Shown: in pieces, positions 25,098 to 33,127 of the stretch
Layout: every line of letters starts with the position of its first letter
How positions within the stretch are numbered: position 1 is the stretch's first letter
DNA from: an uncultured Flavobacteriales bacterium
GTDB lineage: Bacteria; Bacteroidota; Bacteroidia; Flavobacteriales_E; Vicingaceae
Length of the DNA stretch: 51,481 nt
NCBI GenBank assembly: GCA_913056345.1
Contig: CAJXMH010000022.1
Coordinates: 1 to 51,481 of the forward strand
Direction of reading: 5' to 3'
Translations under genes and position numbers: made by a program
Notes under the pieces: model-generated
Databases searched by the model: none
Told to the model about the DNA's origin: nothing
Seen by the model: the letters and a program-made list of their open reading frames with translations, nothing else

Positions 25098-25978
25098 TTA
25101 GGCCAATGGTTGCGAACAACAAAGCCGTGATCCATTACTTTCCCATTTTCGTCATACCTTACCAACATTAGCTCGTTTCTTCCTTCTGCAAAAAGTGATT
25201 TCAATTGCTCCATAACTGATTGATGGGGAAGTAATTTATCTGCTTTAAAGGGAAATATCCAATCCTTTTTATCCGTAATAAGTTTACCGTAAGCACTCAA
25301 GGGTAGTTTTTCAAATTCCTCGAATGAGCACCACCATGCTGAAGAGAATGATTTATGATCCATTTTGCTAAGCAATTCTCTCCACGGATAGAATAATGAA
25401 CCTTTGATAAGGTGTTTCGGCTTAAATTCCAGATGAGCCCAAGAACTTTTCATCAGTTCGGGATAAGTGCTGAGCAATTGCAATTGATGCTCTTGCAGCT
25501 TCTTGATTTTTCTCGAAAACCAATCCTTTGTGCTTGGGCCTAGAAAAATCACTTTACGGTTTAGTTTTGTTTTTAGGTAGTATTTCAAGGCTAATTCTAA
25601 GTGAATGTATGTTTTTTCCTTTCTATGGTAGAGCAAAAAATCAATTTCCCCTTTGCTGATGCCCTCTTGGTTGAGTTGCATGTTTTCAGCTAAAAGTTCC
25701 CAATCTGGGTGGTGGAGAAAATAAAAGTGCAAAAGTGATTCCGCATACTTACCCAAAGGTTGCCTTTCATACTCGCCTTTATCCGGAATATCAGTGGCTC
25801 GCTCAAGAAGAAGCCTGATTGTTTCTAGTTTTGCTTTGAGGTCAAACTTTTGATTTTGCTTCAGTGCTGTATGATCTAAAGGTGTCGATAAGGCAAGAAA
25901 GGCAAGGTCTTGGAAGAAGCTATTTCCCAATTGAGTAATTTCTTCTACGATCTCGCGGTTTAGCTTGTCGTATTTCAT
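25094..25978 (-). CDS. DUF1853 family protein
   Basis: 294-residue cytosolic protein of unknown function. The DUF1853 signature appears as PLGKYAESLLHFYFLHHP (residues 74-91), DWELLAENMQLNQ, and KGEIDFLLYHRKEKTYIHLE leading to LALKYYL. The arrangement of Glu80, Asp113 and E128-x3-K132 on successive predicted strands resembles a PD-(D/E)xK nuclease core, which is my inference. Near the C terminus are a Trp-rich WWCSFEEFEKLP patch and a basic/aromatic tail. The gene is convergent with the SiaC-like gene, sharing four bases at the stops, and divergent from the OmpH-like gene. It is mostly known from Proteobacteria, so its presence here may indicate transfer, though composition looks ordinary. 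Confidence 0.75.
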   Translation of the reverse strand: MKYDKLNREIVEEITQLGNSFFQDLAFLALSTPLDHTALKQNQKFDLKAKLETIRLLLERATDIPDKGEYERQPLGKYAESLLHFYFLHHPDWELLAENMQLNQEGISKGEIDFLLYHRKEKTYIHLELALKYYLKTKLNRKVIFLGPSTKDWFSRKIKKLQEHQLQLLSTYPELMKSSWAHLEFKPKHLIKGSLFYPWRELLSKMDHKSFSSAWWCSFEEFEKLPLSAYGKLITDKKDWIFPFKADKLLPHQSVMEQLKSLFAEGRNELMLVRYDENGKVMDHGFVVRNHWPN

Positions 25979-26022
25979 GAATAAATCGACTTTTGCGAAA
26001 GATAAGGATAATTAAACCAAAG

Positions 26023-26628
26023 ATGATGCAGAAGAGTATACAGTGGATTTTAAATGGAGTGTTTGCAATTGCCTTGATCGGGCTTTGGATGCAGGGCAAT
26101 AATCAGCAAGAAGAAAGTAAAACAAATATAGAACCACTTAAGCAGGAGGAGTCTGCTGAAATGGAGCAGGATTTTGAGGTGCGTTACATCAATACTGATA
26201 CCGTTTGGGCTCAGTATGAATTGGTTGAGGAGATGAGAAAGAATCTTGAAAGGAGAAAAGATGAGTATGAAGCCGACTTAGAAAAAAGCTTGCGATCATT
26301 TGAAAAGGAAGTGATGGACTTTCAAGAGGCTGCACCTAAAATGAGTCGATTTGAGGGAGAACAAAAGCAAAAGAGCCTGATGCAAAAGGAACAAGAGCTA
26401 GCCAAAAAGCAGGAAGAACTTTCTATGAGGCTGATGGATATGGAAGACCAAATGAAACGAGATGTAAGGAATCGTATTCTAAAGGGGTTACGCAAATATC
26501 AAGACGATAAAGTAGATATGGTATTAGACTTTTCGGCGAATAGCTCTTTATTAATGATCGAAGATTCATTAGATATTACCCAAGAATTCATTCAGCAACT
26601 CAATGCTGATTTGGAGAAGAAAAATTAG
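26023..26628 (+). CDS. OmpH/Skp-family periplasmic protein
   Basis: About 201 residues. Skp-type proteins hold unfolded outer-membrane proteins in the periplasm. One N-terminal hydrophobic segment (WILNGVFAIALIGLWMQG) is either a signal peptide or a membrane anchor; no clear cleavage motif is present, so anchoring is likely. The rest fits OmpH: INTDTVWAQYELVEEMRKNL, then long charged coiled coil (EYEADLEKSLRSFEKEVMDF; QKEQELAKKQEELSMRLMDM) and DMVLDFSANSSLLMIEDSLD at the end. The frame opens at a TTG at 25993, but the ATG at 26023 (or 26026) is preferred because it leaves a short basic N-region. The DUF4924 gene follows after 5 bases. Confidence 0.83.
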   Translation: MMQKSIQWILNGVFAIALIGLWMQGNNQQEESKTNIEPLKQEESAEMEQDFEVRYINTDTVWAQYELVEEMRKNLERRKDEYEADLEKSLRSFEKEVMDFQEAAPKMSRFEGEQKQKSLMQKEQELAKKQEELSMRLMDMEDQMKRDVRNRILKGLRKYQDDKVDMVLDFSANSSLLMIEDSLDITQEFIQQLNADLEKKN

Positions 26629-26633
26629 ACAAT

Positions 26634-27197
26634 ATGCTTGTTGCTAGAGTAAAGAAGGAAACCAATATTGTAGAGTATGTGCTTTACATGTATCAGATTG
26701 AGGACATTATTCGATCTTTTCAATTTGATTTAAAAGCCATTGAACGATCAATCGTTTCACAGTACGATCAGCCCGATGATGTTAAGGCAGAAATCAAGGC
26801 TTGGTATGCTGATTTGATTAAACAAATGAAAGAGCAGGGAATCCAGCAGTCAGGCCACTTGGAAAGTTTAGATGAGATTGTTACCGGGCTACAAGTGTTG
26901 CACAAAAGTTTAATCACTGCTTTTCAAGATAAAGCCTATAAAGAACTCTATCAAGAAGCCAAGCCGGCTCTAGACGATCTGAGAAAAAAATCTGACCTAG
27001 TCTTAAGGGGAAATGAAGTGGCTGTTGCTTTAAATGGCCTTTATGGCTTGTTGGTGTTAAGGTTGAAAAAAGAAAAAATTGCGGCCGGCACAGAAGAGGC
27101 AATGGCTACTATTTCGAAAGTAATGGCAAGGCTCGCTTTTCAATACAATGAAATGAAAATGGGTAAGCTACGTTTTCCTGATCAGCAGCGTAATTAA
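26634..27197 (+). CDS. DUF4924 family protein
   Basis: 187-residue cytosolic, all-helical protein. The family is common in Bacteroidota and has no known function. Recognisable segments are KKETNIVEYVLYMYQIEDII near the N terminus, LESLDEIVTGLQVLHKSL in the middle, and EVAVALNGLYGLLVLRLKKE toward the end. No catalytic motif or membrane segment is seen. It starts 5 bases after the OmpH-like gene, so the two are probably co-transcribed, and it ends 6 bases from a convergent gene. Confidence 0.8.
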   Translation: MLVARVKKETNIVEYVLYMYQIEDIIRSFQFDLKAIERSIVSQYDQPDDVKAEIKAWYADLIKQMKEQGIQQSGHLESLDEIVTGLQVLHKSLITAFQDKAYKELYQEAKPALDDLRKKSDLVLRGNEVAVALNGLYGLLVLRLKKEKIAAGTEEAMATISKVMARLAFQYNEMKMGKLRFPDQQRN

Positions 27198-27203
27198 TTA
27201 GGC

Positions 27204-27692
27204 CTATTGATCACATACACCCATGATAAAACTTTTAAGTTCGAGCATTTCTTCTTTTGCAAGGCTTTTACCAAATTGAGCTACGAAAAAAAGTATTATC
27301 CCAAGTAGAAAGCTAGCAGCAGCTAGCCAAAAGCCCCATGGATTGGTATCTAAAGTGAGTTGTGAGCTTCCAATCATTAAGCCAATCAAGGTGCCAAAAC
27401 CTGCTACCACGTAAAAAAACATGAACATGGTCCAAATAGAGGCTTCAGGTGCAACCAAACAACGTACTTCTACTTTCTGATTTTCGTTTATTTCCCAACT
27501 AACATCCAGTGTTGGCGACCAAAAATGTTTCTGCTTAGGATCAACACGAATCAAAAAATGTTCATGCCGGGTTTTTCCTCTAAAACCATGAGGGTTGTTG
27601 AGCCTTAATTGAACTTTTATGCGCTCAGCAAAGGCTTCCTTACCACAACCTACTTCAAATTTAAATCTTGGCCTAAAATCAAGTTCAGACAT
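27204..27692 (-). CDS. Two-helix membrane protein of unknown function
   Basis: Not recognised. 162 residues with start at the ATG at 27690-27692; seven upstream codons appear unneeded. The first 80 residues are soluble and mixed alpha/beta, with the conserved-looking HGFRGKTRHEHFLIRVDPKQ and several basic residues. Two transmembrane helices follow at about 84-108 (SIWTMFMFFYVVAGFGTLIG) and 119-141. A short tail (KEEMLELKSFIMGVCDQ) ends the protein. The gene lies 42 bases downstream of the epimerase gene on the same strand and is probably expressed with it. Confidence 0.65.
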   Translation of the reverse strand: MSELDFRPRFKFEVGCGKEAFAERIKVQLRLNNPHGFRGKTRHEHFLIRVDPKQKHFWSPTLDVSWEINENQKVEVRCLVAPEASIWTMFMFFYVVAGFGTLIGLMIGSSQLTLDTNPWGFWLAAASFLLGIILFFVAQFGKSLAKEEMLELKSFIMGVCDQ

Positions 27693-27734
27693 ACTTACTG
27701 CTAAAAGCAGCAAGATAGCAAAATTTCAGAAATG

Positions 27735-28784
27735 CTATTTTTTGAATATTCCTGCATCAATAAGTGCTTGAAAGCTGTCTTCCATCGTTTCTTGCATCGG
27801 TCTGAATTTAATGCCAAGCTCTTTTTTTATTTTAGAGTTGTCCGCCTTCCATTCTATGTTCACATTCTTCTTAATGAAGTTTCTGCTCAATAGTTTGTTT
27901 AGCAGAGGTCCGAAAAGGATTAATACCCATTTTTTTATGGCTGATTTTGGGATGGGATATTGCTCCCCATATTTGGGCAATAAGGTCTTTGCCATTTCAA
28001 GCATATTGGTATTATGTGCTGAAGTAATATAGCGTCCTTGCGCTTCCTCAACAAAAGCTGCTTTGTAATGGGCATCTGCAACTTCTCTTACATCTACTAA
28101 GCCAATTCCCATTTTTGGTGCTCCCATTTTAAAAGTGCCATCCCCAATTTGCTTCAAAATGTTGAAACTTTCTGAGGTTGTAGCTTTAGGGTTTAAGGGT
28201 GGGCCCATCACCAAGGAGGGATTGATGGTAACTAAATCCCAACGATCTTGACTGTTGGCTATTTCCCATGCTTTTTTCTCTGCAAGGGTTTTAGAGTATG
28301 AGTAGGGTTGATAGTCAAGCGAAGCAGTAGTATTCCAAAGGTCTTCAGTAAGCATCCTATTTGGAGCCTCTTGACAGTCAATGGCATCGGTATATATTGC
28401 TGCACAACTGCTAGTTAACACTACTCTTTTAACCGAAGAGGTTTCCTTCGCAGAATTTAACACATTGGCAGTTCCTTGCTCTGCAGGCTCAATCAGGTCT
28501 TTTTGAGGGTTTTTTACATCTGTGCTGAACGGGGAGGCAGTATGAAAAACTATTTCACAGCCTTGCATAGCTTCTTTGTAAGAACCTTCCTCCAATAAGT
28601 CAGATTTAAAATATTTGATCGATCCTTTGGCATTTTCTGCCATTGTATCAAGGTGTTGTGTTTTTTTCTTGTTTTCAGGATTTCTAACCGCAGCGTGCAC
28701 CGTGTGTCCTTCTTCAACTAATTTTTTAACTAACCAACCGGCAACGTATCCGGTGGCTCCTGTAACTAAAACTGTTTTACTCAT
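27735..28784 (-). CDS. NAD(P)-dependent epimerase/dehydratase, dihydroflavonol-reductase-like
   Basis: 349-residue extended short-chain dehydrogenase. It starts MSKTVLVTGATGYVAGWLVK with the Rossmann glycine motif TGATGYVAG. The catalytic Tyr-x3-Lys is YSYSKTLAEK, preceded by the active-site Ser region VVLTSSCAAIY. The NPSLVMGPPLNPKATTS loop and AGRY-like substrate region (EAQGRYITSAHNTNM) suggest the dihydroflavonol-4-reductase/cinnamoyl-CoA-reductase clade that acts on aldehydes or ketones. Natural substrate unknown. Start moved to the ATG at 28782-28784, which overlaps the TetR stop as ATGAGTAA. The gene is therefore coupled to the upstream tetR-like repressor and probably under its control. 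Confidence 0.88.
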   Translation of the reverse strand: MSKTVLVTGATGYVAGWLVKKLVEEGHTVHAAVRNPENKKKTQHLDTMAENAKGSIKYFKSDLLEEGSYKEAMQGCEIVFHTASPFSTDVKNPQKDLIEPAEQGTANVLNSAKETSSVKRVVLTSSCAAIYTDAIDCQEAPNRMLTEDLWNTTASLDYQPYSYSKTLAEKKAWEIANSQDRWDLVTINPSLVMGPPLNPKATTSESFNILKQIGDGTFKMGAPKMGIGLVDVREVADAHYKAAFVEEAQGRYITSAHNTNMLEMAKTLLPKYGEQYPIPKSAIKKWVLILFGPLLNKLLSRNFIKKNVNIEWKADNSKIKKELGIKFRPMQETMEDSFQALIDAGIFKK

Positions 28785-29355
28785 GCTGATCTGATTTTGT
28801 TTTTGTGATTCCGCGCCAAGCAAATTGCATGGCTTCTTTTATATTTAATTCTAGATTATTGATCTTTTCCTTTAGGTGAAGGTTTGCTAAGCTTACTACT
28901 CCTCCATGAACTAATTCTAAGGCTAAATGCAGGTCTATTTGGACAAATTCTCCTTTTTTCATGCCTGCCTCAAAAAAATCGAAGAAAACTTGATAATGGC
29001 TAAGACCTTCTTGTTTCAATTCCTCATCAATATAGTGTGAGTGCGTTACTTGTTGTGAAAAACGGAATTTAAGTGGCTCTCTCAGGTAAAATTCAAAAAC
29101 ACCTCTCCAAATGCTCTCAAATTGTTGATAAAAGCTTTGATCCTGCTTGAAAGAATGGTGAAAGGCCTTGCCTAATTCTTTTTTAAATTCAAGATAAAGT
29201 GCTTCTATGATTTCTTGTTTGCTTTTAAAGTGATGGTAAATGGTCCCGGTAGCAACTCCACTTTCTGCCACGATTAATGACATGGGTGTAGCTTGGATAC
29301 CTCTTTCAGCAAAAAGGTGGAGGCTCTTATTTAAAATTTGTTCTCTTTTTGTCAC
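28777..29355 (-). CDS. TetR/AcrR-family transcriptional regulator
   Basis: 192-residue repressor. The N-terminal helix-turn-helix domain is TKREQILNKSLHLFAERGIQ then LIVAESGVATGTIYHHFKSK, which is the family signature. The C-terminal ligand domain is poorly conserved (for example HSHYIDEELKQEGLSHYQVF). The start is GTG at 29353-29355, giving MTKREQIL. The longer TTG-initiated frame at 29391 would read through a -7 element and an operator palindrome. The operator lies 5 bases before the start, so the gene probably represses itself and the coupled epimerase. No ATG is available. Confidence 0.9.
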   Translation of the reverse strand: MTKREQILNKSLHLFAERGIQATPMSLIVAESGVATGTIYHHFKSKQEIIEALYLEFKKELGKAFHHSFKQDQSFYQQFESIWRGVFEFYLREPLKFRFSQQVTHSHYIDEELKQEGLSHYQVFFDFFEAGMKKGEFVQIDLHLALELVHGGVVSLANLHLKEKINNLELNIKEAMQFAWRGITKTKSDQHE

Positions 29356-29359
29356 ACCG

Positions 29360-29377
29360 ACCGAATATTCATTCGGT
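29360..29377. promoter_or_regulatory. Operator palindrome of the TetR-family regulator
   Basis: ACCGAAT-ATTC-ATTCGGT: perfect 7-base arms with a 4-base spacer, typical in size for TetR-family operators. It lies between the -7 element (29379-29386) and the GTG start (29355) and would cover the predicted transcription start near 29372, so binding would block initiation. Confidence 0.72.
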
Positions 29378-29378
29378 G

Positions 29379-29386
29379 CAAATATA
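29379..29386 (-). promoter_or_regulatory. -7 promoter element of tetR-epimerase operon
   Basis: TATATTTG on the minus strand (29386-29379), one base upstream of the operator. No usual -33 TTG was found. Confidence 0.5.
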
Positions 29387-29512
29387 GACAAATAATTCCC
29401 CCTGTAAAATTTCGATTAACTTTTAGAAGGAAGGTACTAGCAAATGAAAGGGCAGGAGTCAACCTAATAAAATTGAATTATGCCTTTTTTAATTTAGAGG
29501 TGGATCAAGTCT

Positions 29513-30238
29513 TTAATCGACTTCAAACTCTAGTTTCATGGTAATGGTTGCAGTCTTCATTTTGGAAGACGTATTGAAAGTGCCTCCCCAAGAATAGTCC
29601 TCGTTTGAATTTTGACCTATGATCTGGAAAATTCCCATGCGAGCTTGTTTCAATTCACCTATTTCGGCTTTAGCGTTTTCTGCAATTTGCTCTGCTCGCA
29701 AAGTGGCATCTTGTGTAGCTGCGGCAATCATTTCAATTTTAAGATCGGTAAGCTGGGTGTAGTAGTAGCGTGGTGATTCTGAATATAACTCCACTCCTTG
29801 GTTGATCAATTCCGTAATTCTTCTGGATGTTTTTTCTACCTTGTTTACCTCTTTCGATTCAATTTCGATCCTTTGGGTTAAGCGATGCCCAATGAAGGTC
29901 CTTGTCTGTCTTCCACTTTGATCATAGCTGTAATTATACTCTTTATTAATGTTGATAGCCGAAAATAAAATTTCACTTTCCACAATGCCTGCTTCTTTAA
30001 GGTATTCCTGAATCAAAGCCTTGTCGTTTTTTACCTTTTCATAGGCCTTTTGTAAGTCGAGGTTTATTGCAGAAAAGGTACCTTCCCAAACAATAAGGTC
30101 CGAAGTAAAATCTTTTTTACCCAAACCTGTTACTTTAATCAGCTCAGTGGCCTGATTCCGATTAAGGTAGGAACTTGCAAGAATCCCCACTGAAATAATC
30201 AGGCTTAAACCAAGTGAAATGGCTGCATTTGTCTTCAT
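29513..30238 (-). CDS. SIMPL domain protein (DUF541)
   Basis: 241-residue envelope protein. The N-terminal helix AAISLGLSLIISVGILASSY is a signal peptide or anchor. The SIMPL domain begins IKVTGLGKKDFTSDLIVWEG, continues with the characteristic long helix (LQKAYEKVKNDKALIQEYLK), and contains ATLRAEQIAENAKAEIGELK near residues 180-200 and a terminal ATITMKLEFEV strand. The family (E. coli YggE, mammalian SIMPL, Brucella BP26) forms ring-like oligomers in the periplasm and is linked to oxidative stress, but its biochemical role is not settled. 113 bases of leader lie between it and the divergent CrtA-like gene. Confidence 0.87.
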   Translation of the reverse strand: MKTNAAISLGLSLIISVGILASSYLNRNQATELIKVTGLGKKDFTSDLIVWEGTFSAINLDLQKAYEKVKNDKALIQEYLKEAGIVESEILFSAININKEYNYSYDQSGRQTRTFIGHRLTQRIEIESKEVNKVEKTSRRITELINQGVELYSESPRYYYTQLTDLKIEMIAAATQDATLRAEQIAENAKAEIGELKQARMGIFQIIGQNSNEDYSWGGTFNTSSKMKTATITMKLEFEVD

Positions 30239-30354
30239 GAGCTAAGATTTAGAAGTTAAAGGTAAACGAAATTATTAAACATGATTGGGGATTAATAATG
30301 CAGTTTGACTAAAACAAATCTGAGAGAAGCGGCTTACTTTTATCAGTAGAAGCT

Positions 30355-31053
30355 ATGACCAAACAAATCACCACTATTATTTTTTTTCGTTTTCAAAGCT
30401 TAAGCTCTAAATATTGGGCGCTTAAGATGATGCAGTTGGCTCATCAGGATCTACAAGCAGTTGAGGGGCAGCAATTTTACCGTTTAATGGGCAGTGGAAA
30501 GGGTAAAGGTTTTAACCCTTTTCCTGATTGGTCGGTATATTGTTTACTGCAGGTATGGGATAACGAACAAAAGGCAGAGCAATTTTTCACAGAATCTTCT
30601 TTGATCAATGCTTATAAAGAACGAAGTGAGGAGCACCATTTACTTTACATGAAAGGAATTGCAGCACACGGCAGTTGGTTGGGCAAAAATCCCTTTGAAA
30701 AGAGCACGGATATAGAAGCTGATGGACCTGTTGCAGTTGTTACTAGAGCACGAATAAAAATGCGACATCTTATTTCTTTTTGGCGCTATGTGCCTCAGTC
30801 ACAAAAGCCGCTTAGCAGCCAAAATGGCTTGATTTACACCAAGGGAATTGGAGAGTTACCAATTGTGCAAATGGCAACTTTCAGCATTTGGAAAAACGTA
30901 GAAGCGCTAAAAGAGTTTGCCTATAAATCCAAAGAGCATCAGGAAGCCATTCGATTAACTCGAGAGAAGGATTGGTACAGCGAAGAGTTGTTTTCTCGTT
31001 TTATGGTCTACAAATCTTCTGGAAGCTGGAATGGGAAGGATTGGCTTAACTAA
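30355..31053 (+). CDS. CrtA-like (spheroidene monooxygenase family) protein
   Basis: 232-residue cytosolic protein. The family signature MGSGKGKGFNPFPDWSVYCL lies near residues 42-61, together with QVWDNEQKAEQFF and ATFSIWKNVEALKEFAYKS, which suggests a duplicated ferredoxin-like (dimeric alpha-beta barrel) fold. In purple bacteria CrtA is a heme-containing carotenoid 2-monooxygenase. In this organism no carotenoid gene is nearby, so only homology is claimed. The tail LFSRFMVYKSSGSWNGKDW is also conserved in family members I know. Start ATG at 30355. It is divergent from the SIMPL gene. Confidence 0.75.
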   Translation: MTKQITTIIFFRFQSLSSKYWALKMMQLAHQDLQAVEGQQFYRLMGSGKGKGFNPFPDWSVYCLLQVWDNEQKAEQFFTESSLINAYKERSEEHHLLYMKGIAAHGSWLGKNPFEKSTDIEADGPVAVVTRARIKMRHLISFWRYVPQSQKPLSSQNGLIYTKGIGELPIVQMATFSIWKNVEALKEFAYKSKEHQEAIRLTREKDWYSEELFSRFMVYKSSGSWNGKDWLN

Positions 31054-31147
31054 AATTAAATTAACCCATCCGATCTTTCAGCTATGGCCTTTCAAAAAAA
31101 TGTAATTTACTCTTTAATAAAATAAAGTTCAATTAAATCATACAAAG

Positions 31148-31771
31148 ATGTTACTGAAGTTATTTTTAAGCATGCAGCTTTGCACTATTATAGGACAATA
31201 CGATGCTTTAGCTGTGCATTTTAAAGCGAATCAACAGCAAATCCAAATAGACTCTACGGAGCATGGGCAGGATGATTTACCTAAGCTAATGAAGCGTTAT
31301 GCTGCTTACAACCTTTGGGCGAATCAACAAATGGCTGAATGGTTAGAAAAGGCTACCGAAGAGGCTTTTGATAAAGAAATAGAATCAAGTTTTAAAAGTT
31401 TGAAAACCACCCTTAGTCATATATGGAATGCTGAATACCTCTGGTTGCAAATAATGAAAGGTGAGGAAGTGGAAAACTCTCCTGCCAAAGATTTCGAGGG
31501 AAGCAAAGAGGAATTTTTAAAAGCCTGGTTGGTAGAATCAGAAAAGTTCAGTGAATACGTCAGTGGCATGTCTGCAGAGCAGTTTCAAGATAAAATTCCT
31601 CGCTCATCAACTAATGGTATGATGCGAATGGTGGATATGATTCAGCATTGCATGAATCACAGCACTTACCATAGAGGGCAACTAATTACCATGGGGCGTC
31701 AAGCCGGACTCTCAGCTCCACCGAGGACTGATTTTATTTATTACGTTGGTTTGCCCCAAAAGCCGGAGTAG
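31148..31771 (+). CDS. DinB family protein with N-terminal extension
   Basis: 207-residue protein with a C-terminal DinB four-helix bundle (about residues 48-207). The metal-binding triad is His91 (LSHIWNAEYLW), His171 and His175 (HCMNHSTYHRGQLITMGRQ). DinB-fold proteins include thiol-dependent metalloenzymes such as mycothiol- and bacillithiol-dependent transferases; the present activity is unknown. The first 20 residues (MLLKLFLSMQLCTIIGQYDA) look weakly signal-like. An ATG at 31289 would give the standard family length of 160 residues, and the choice between starts is open. Confidence 0.8.
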   Translation: MLLKLFLSMQLCTIIGQYDALAVHFKANQQQIQIDSTEHGQDDLPKLMKRYAAYNLWANQQMAEWLEKATEEAFDKEIESSFKSLKTTLSHIWNAEYLWLQIMKGEEVENSPAKDFEGSKEEFLKAWLVESEKFSEYVSGMSAEQFQDKIPRSSTNGMMRMVDMIQHCMNHSTYHRGQLITMGRQAGLSAPPRTDFIYYVGLPQKPE

Positions 31772-31800
31772 GAGCTTCCAGTATTTGCAGTTTCAGTCTG

Positions 31801-32898
31801 CTATTTTAAGTAATTAAAATCCTCGCCGCTCTTAAGTTTTAAGATACTTTCGTAGATCAAGCGAATAACGTTTTCTACATCATCCTTATGTACCATTTCT
31901 ACCGTGGTATGCATGTAGCGCAGGGGCAATGAGATCAAAGCCGATGCCACTCCACCTGTTGCATAAGCAAAAGCATCAGTATCAGTTCCGGTGATGCGAG
32001 AGGCTGCTAGCCGTTGAAAAGGGATTTTTTTCTCTTCAGCGGTTTCAATGATTAGTTCTCTCAAATTATTTTGGACTGCAGGAGCATAAGTTACAACAGG
32101 GCCATCGCCACTTTTAAAGTCTCCTTGTTCAATCTTATTGATCATCGGGGTTTGGGTATCATGGCAAACGTCGGTGATTATGGCTACGTCAGGTTTAATA
32201 CGTTCAACAACCATTTGTGCGCCGCGTAAGCCAACTTCTTCTTGCACTGCATTTGTAATATAAAGGCCAAAAGGGAGTTTTTTCTTATTCTCCTTTAACA
32301 AACGTGCTACTTCTGCAATCATAAAACCACCCATGCGGTTATCAAGTGCCCTTCCGACGTAGTAACTCTTGTTTAGCAAAATTGCTTCATCTTCATAGGT
32401 GATTACACAGCCTACATGTACTCCAAGCTTTTCTACCTCTTCTTTGCTGGTGCAGCCACAATCTAAAAAGATGTTGTTCATCTTAGGGGTTTGTTCACCC
32501 TTTTCTCTACCCAAGCGCGTGTGAATGGCAGGCCATCCAAAAACGGCTTTTACTACTCCTTTTTTTGTGTGAATGTTAACCCTTTTAGAAGGGGCAATCA
32601 TGTGATCAGATCCACCATTTCTACGAACGTAAATGAATCCGTCTTTTGTAATGTAGTGCACATACCAAGAAATTTCATCTGCATGGGCTTCAATTACAAC
32701 CTTATACTTTGCTTCAGGATTAATAACACCTACTACAGTTCCGTAGGTATCAACAAAATGATCATCAATGTAAGGTTTTAGGTAGTTTAACCACTTTTTT
32801 TGCCCTTCGCTTTCATAGCCTGTAGGTGCAGTTTGGTTTAAATAGTCGAATAAAAACTGTTCTGACTTTTTTGTAATCAGTGATTTCTTTTTTCCCAT
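31801..32898 (-). CDS. M42 family metallopeptidase
   Basis: 365-residue dinuclear zinc aminopeptidase (glutamyl/deblocking aminopeptidase class, forming TET-like dodecamers). Ligands and catalytic residues are visible in EAHADEISWYV (first His/Asp), GRALDNRMGGFM (bridging Asp), QEEVGLRGA (catalytic Glu pair), ITDVCHDTQTP and near the C-terminal PLRYMHTTVEM (last His). It should remove N-terminal residues from short peptides in the cytosol. It is convergent with the DinB gene (29 bases between stops). Start ATG at 32896-32898 begins MGKKKSLITKKSEQFL. Confidence 0.93.
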   Translation of the reverse strand: MGKKKSLITKKSEQFLFDYLNQTAPTGYESEGQKKWLNYLKPYIDDHFVDTYGTVVGVINPEAKYKVVIEAHADEISWYVHYITKDGFIYVRRNGGSDHMIAPSKRVNIHTKKGVVKAVFGWPAIHTRLGREKGEQTPKMNNIFLDCGCTSKEEVEKLGVHVGCVITYEDEAILLNKSYYVGRALDNRMGGFMIAEVARLLKENKKKLPFGLYITNAVQEEVGLRGAQMVVERIKPDVAIITDVCHDTQTPMINKIEQGDFKSGDGPVVTYAPAVQNNLRELIIETAEEKKIPFQRLAASRITGTDTDAFAYATGGVASALISLPLRYMHTTVEMVHKDDVENVIRLIYESILKLKSGEDFNYLK

Positions 32899-33127
32899 GA
32901 GTATGTTTGTATAGTTTTCAGCTAATTTTAATCTAGCAAGGTCGAAATTAAACCTTTGAGATTCAAATTTTGTTTCTTTTGCTTTTTTAATCTATTCTCT
33001 TTTGATTAGTGAGGTCAAAATTCAAATTTGGTTCAAACAAAGAAATGTTAAATTAAAGATGGAATATGTTCAAAGCTTAGATGAAAAACTTCCTTTTCAA
33101 TAAGCTGTTATAACTAAAAACCACACC

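Noticed and set aside
32899-33127. Similar segments AGGTCGAAATT and AGGTCAAAATTC in the 229-base gap, considered as operator repeats
   Set aside because: Short, imperfect and A/T-rich; not symmetrical and no regulator gene nearby.
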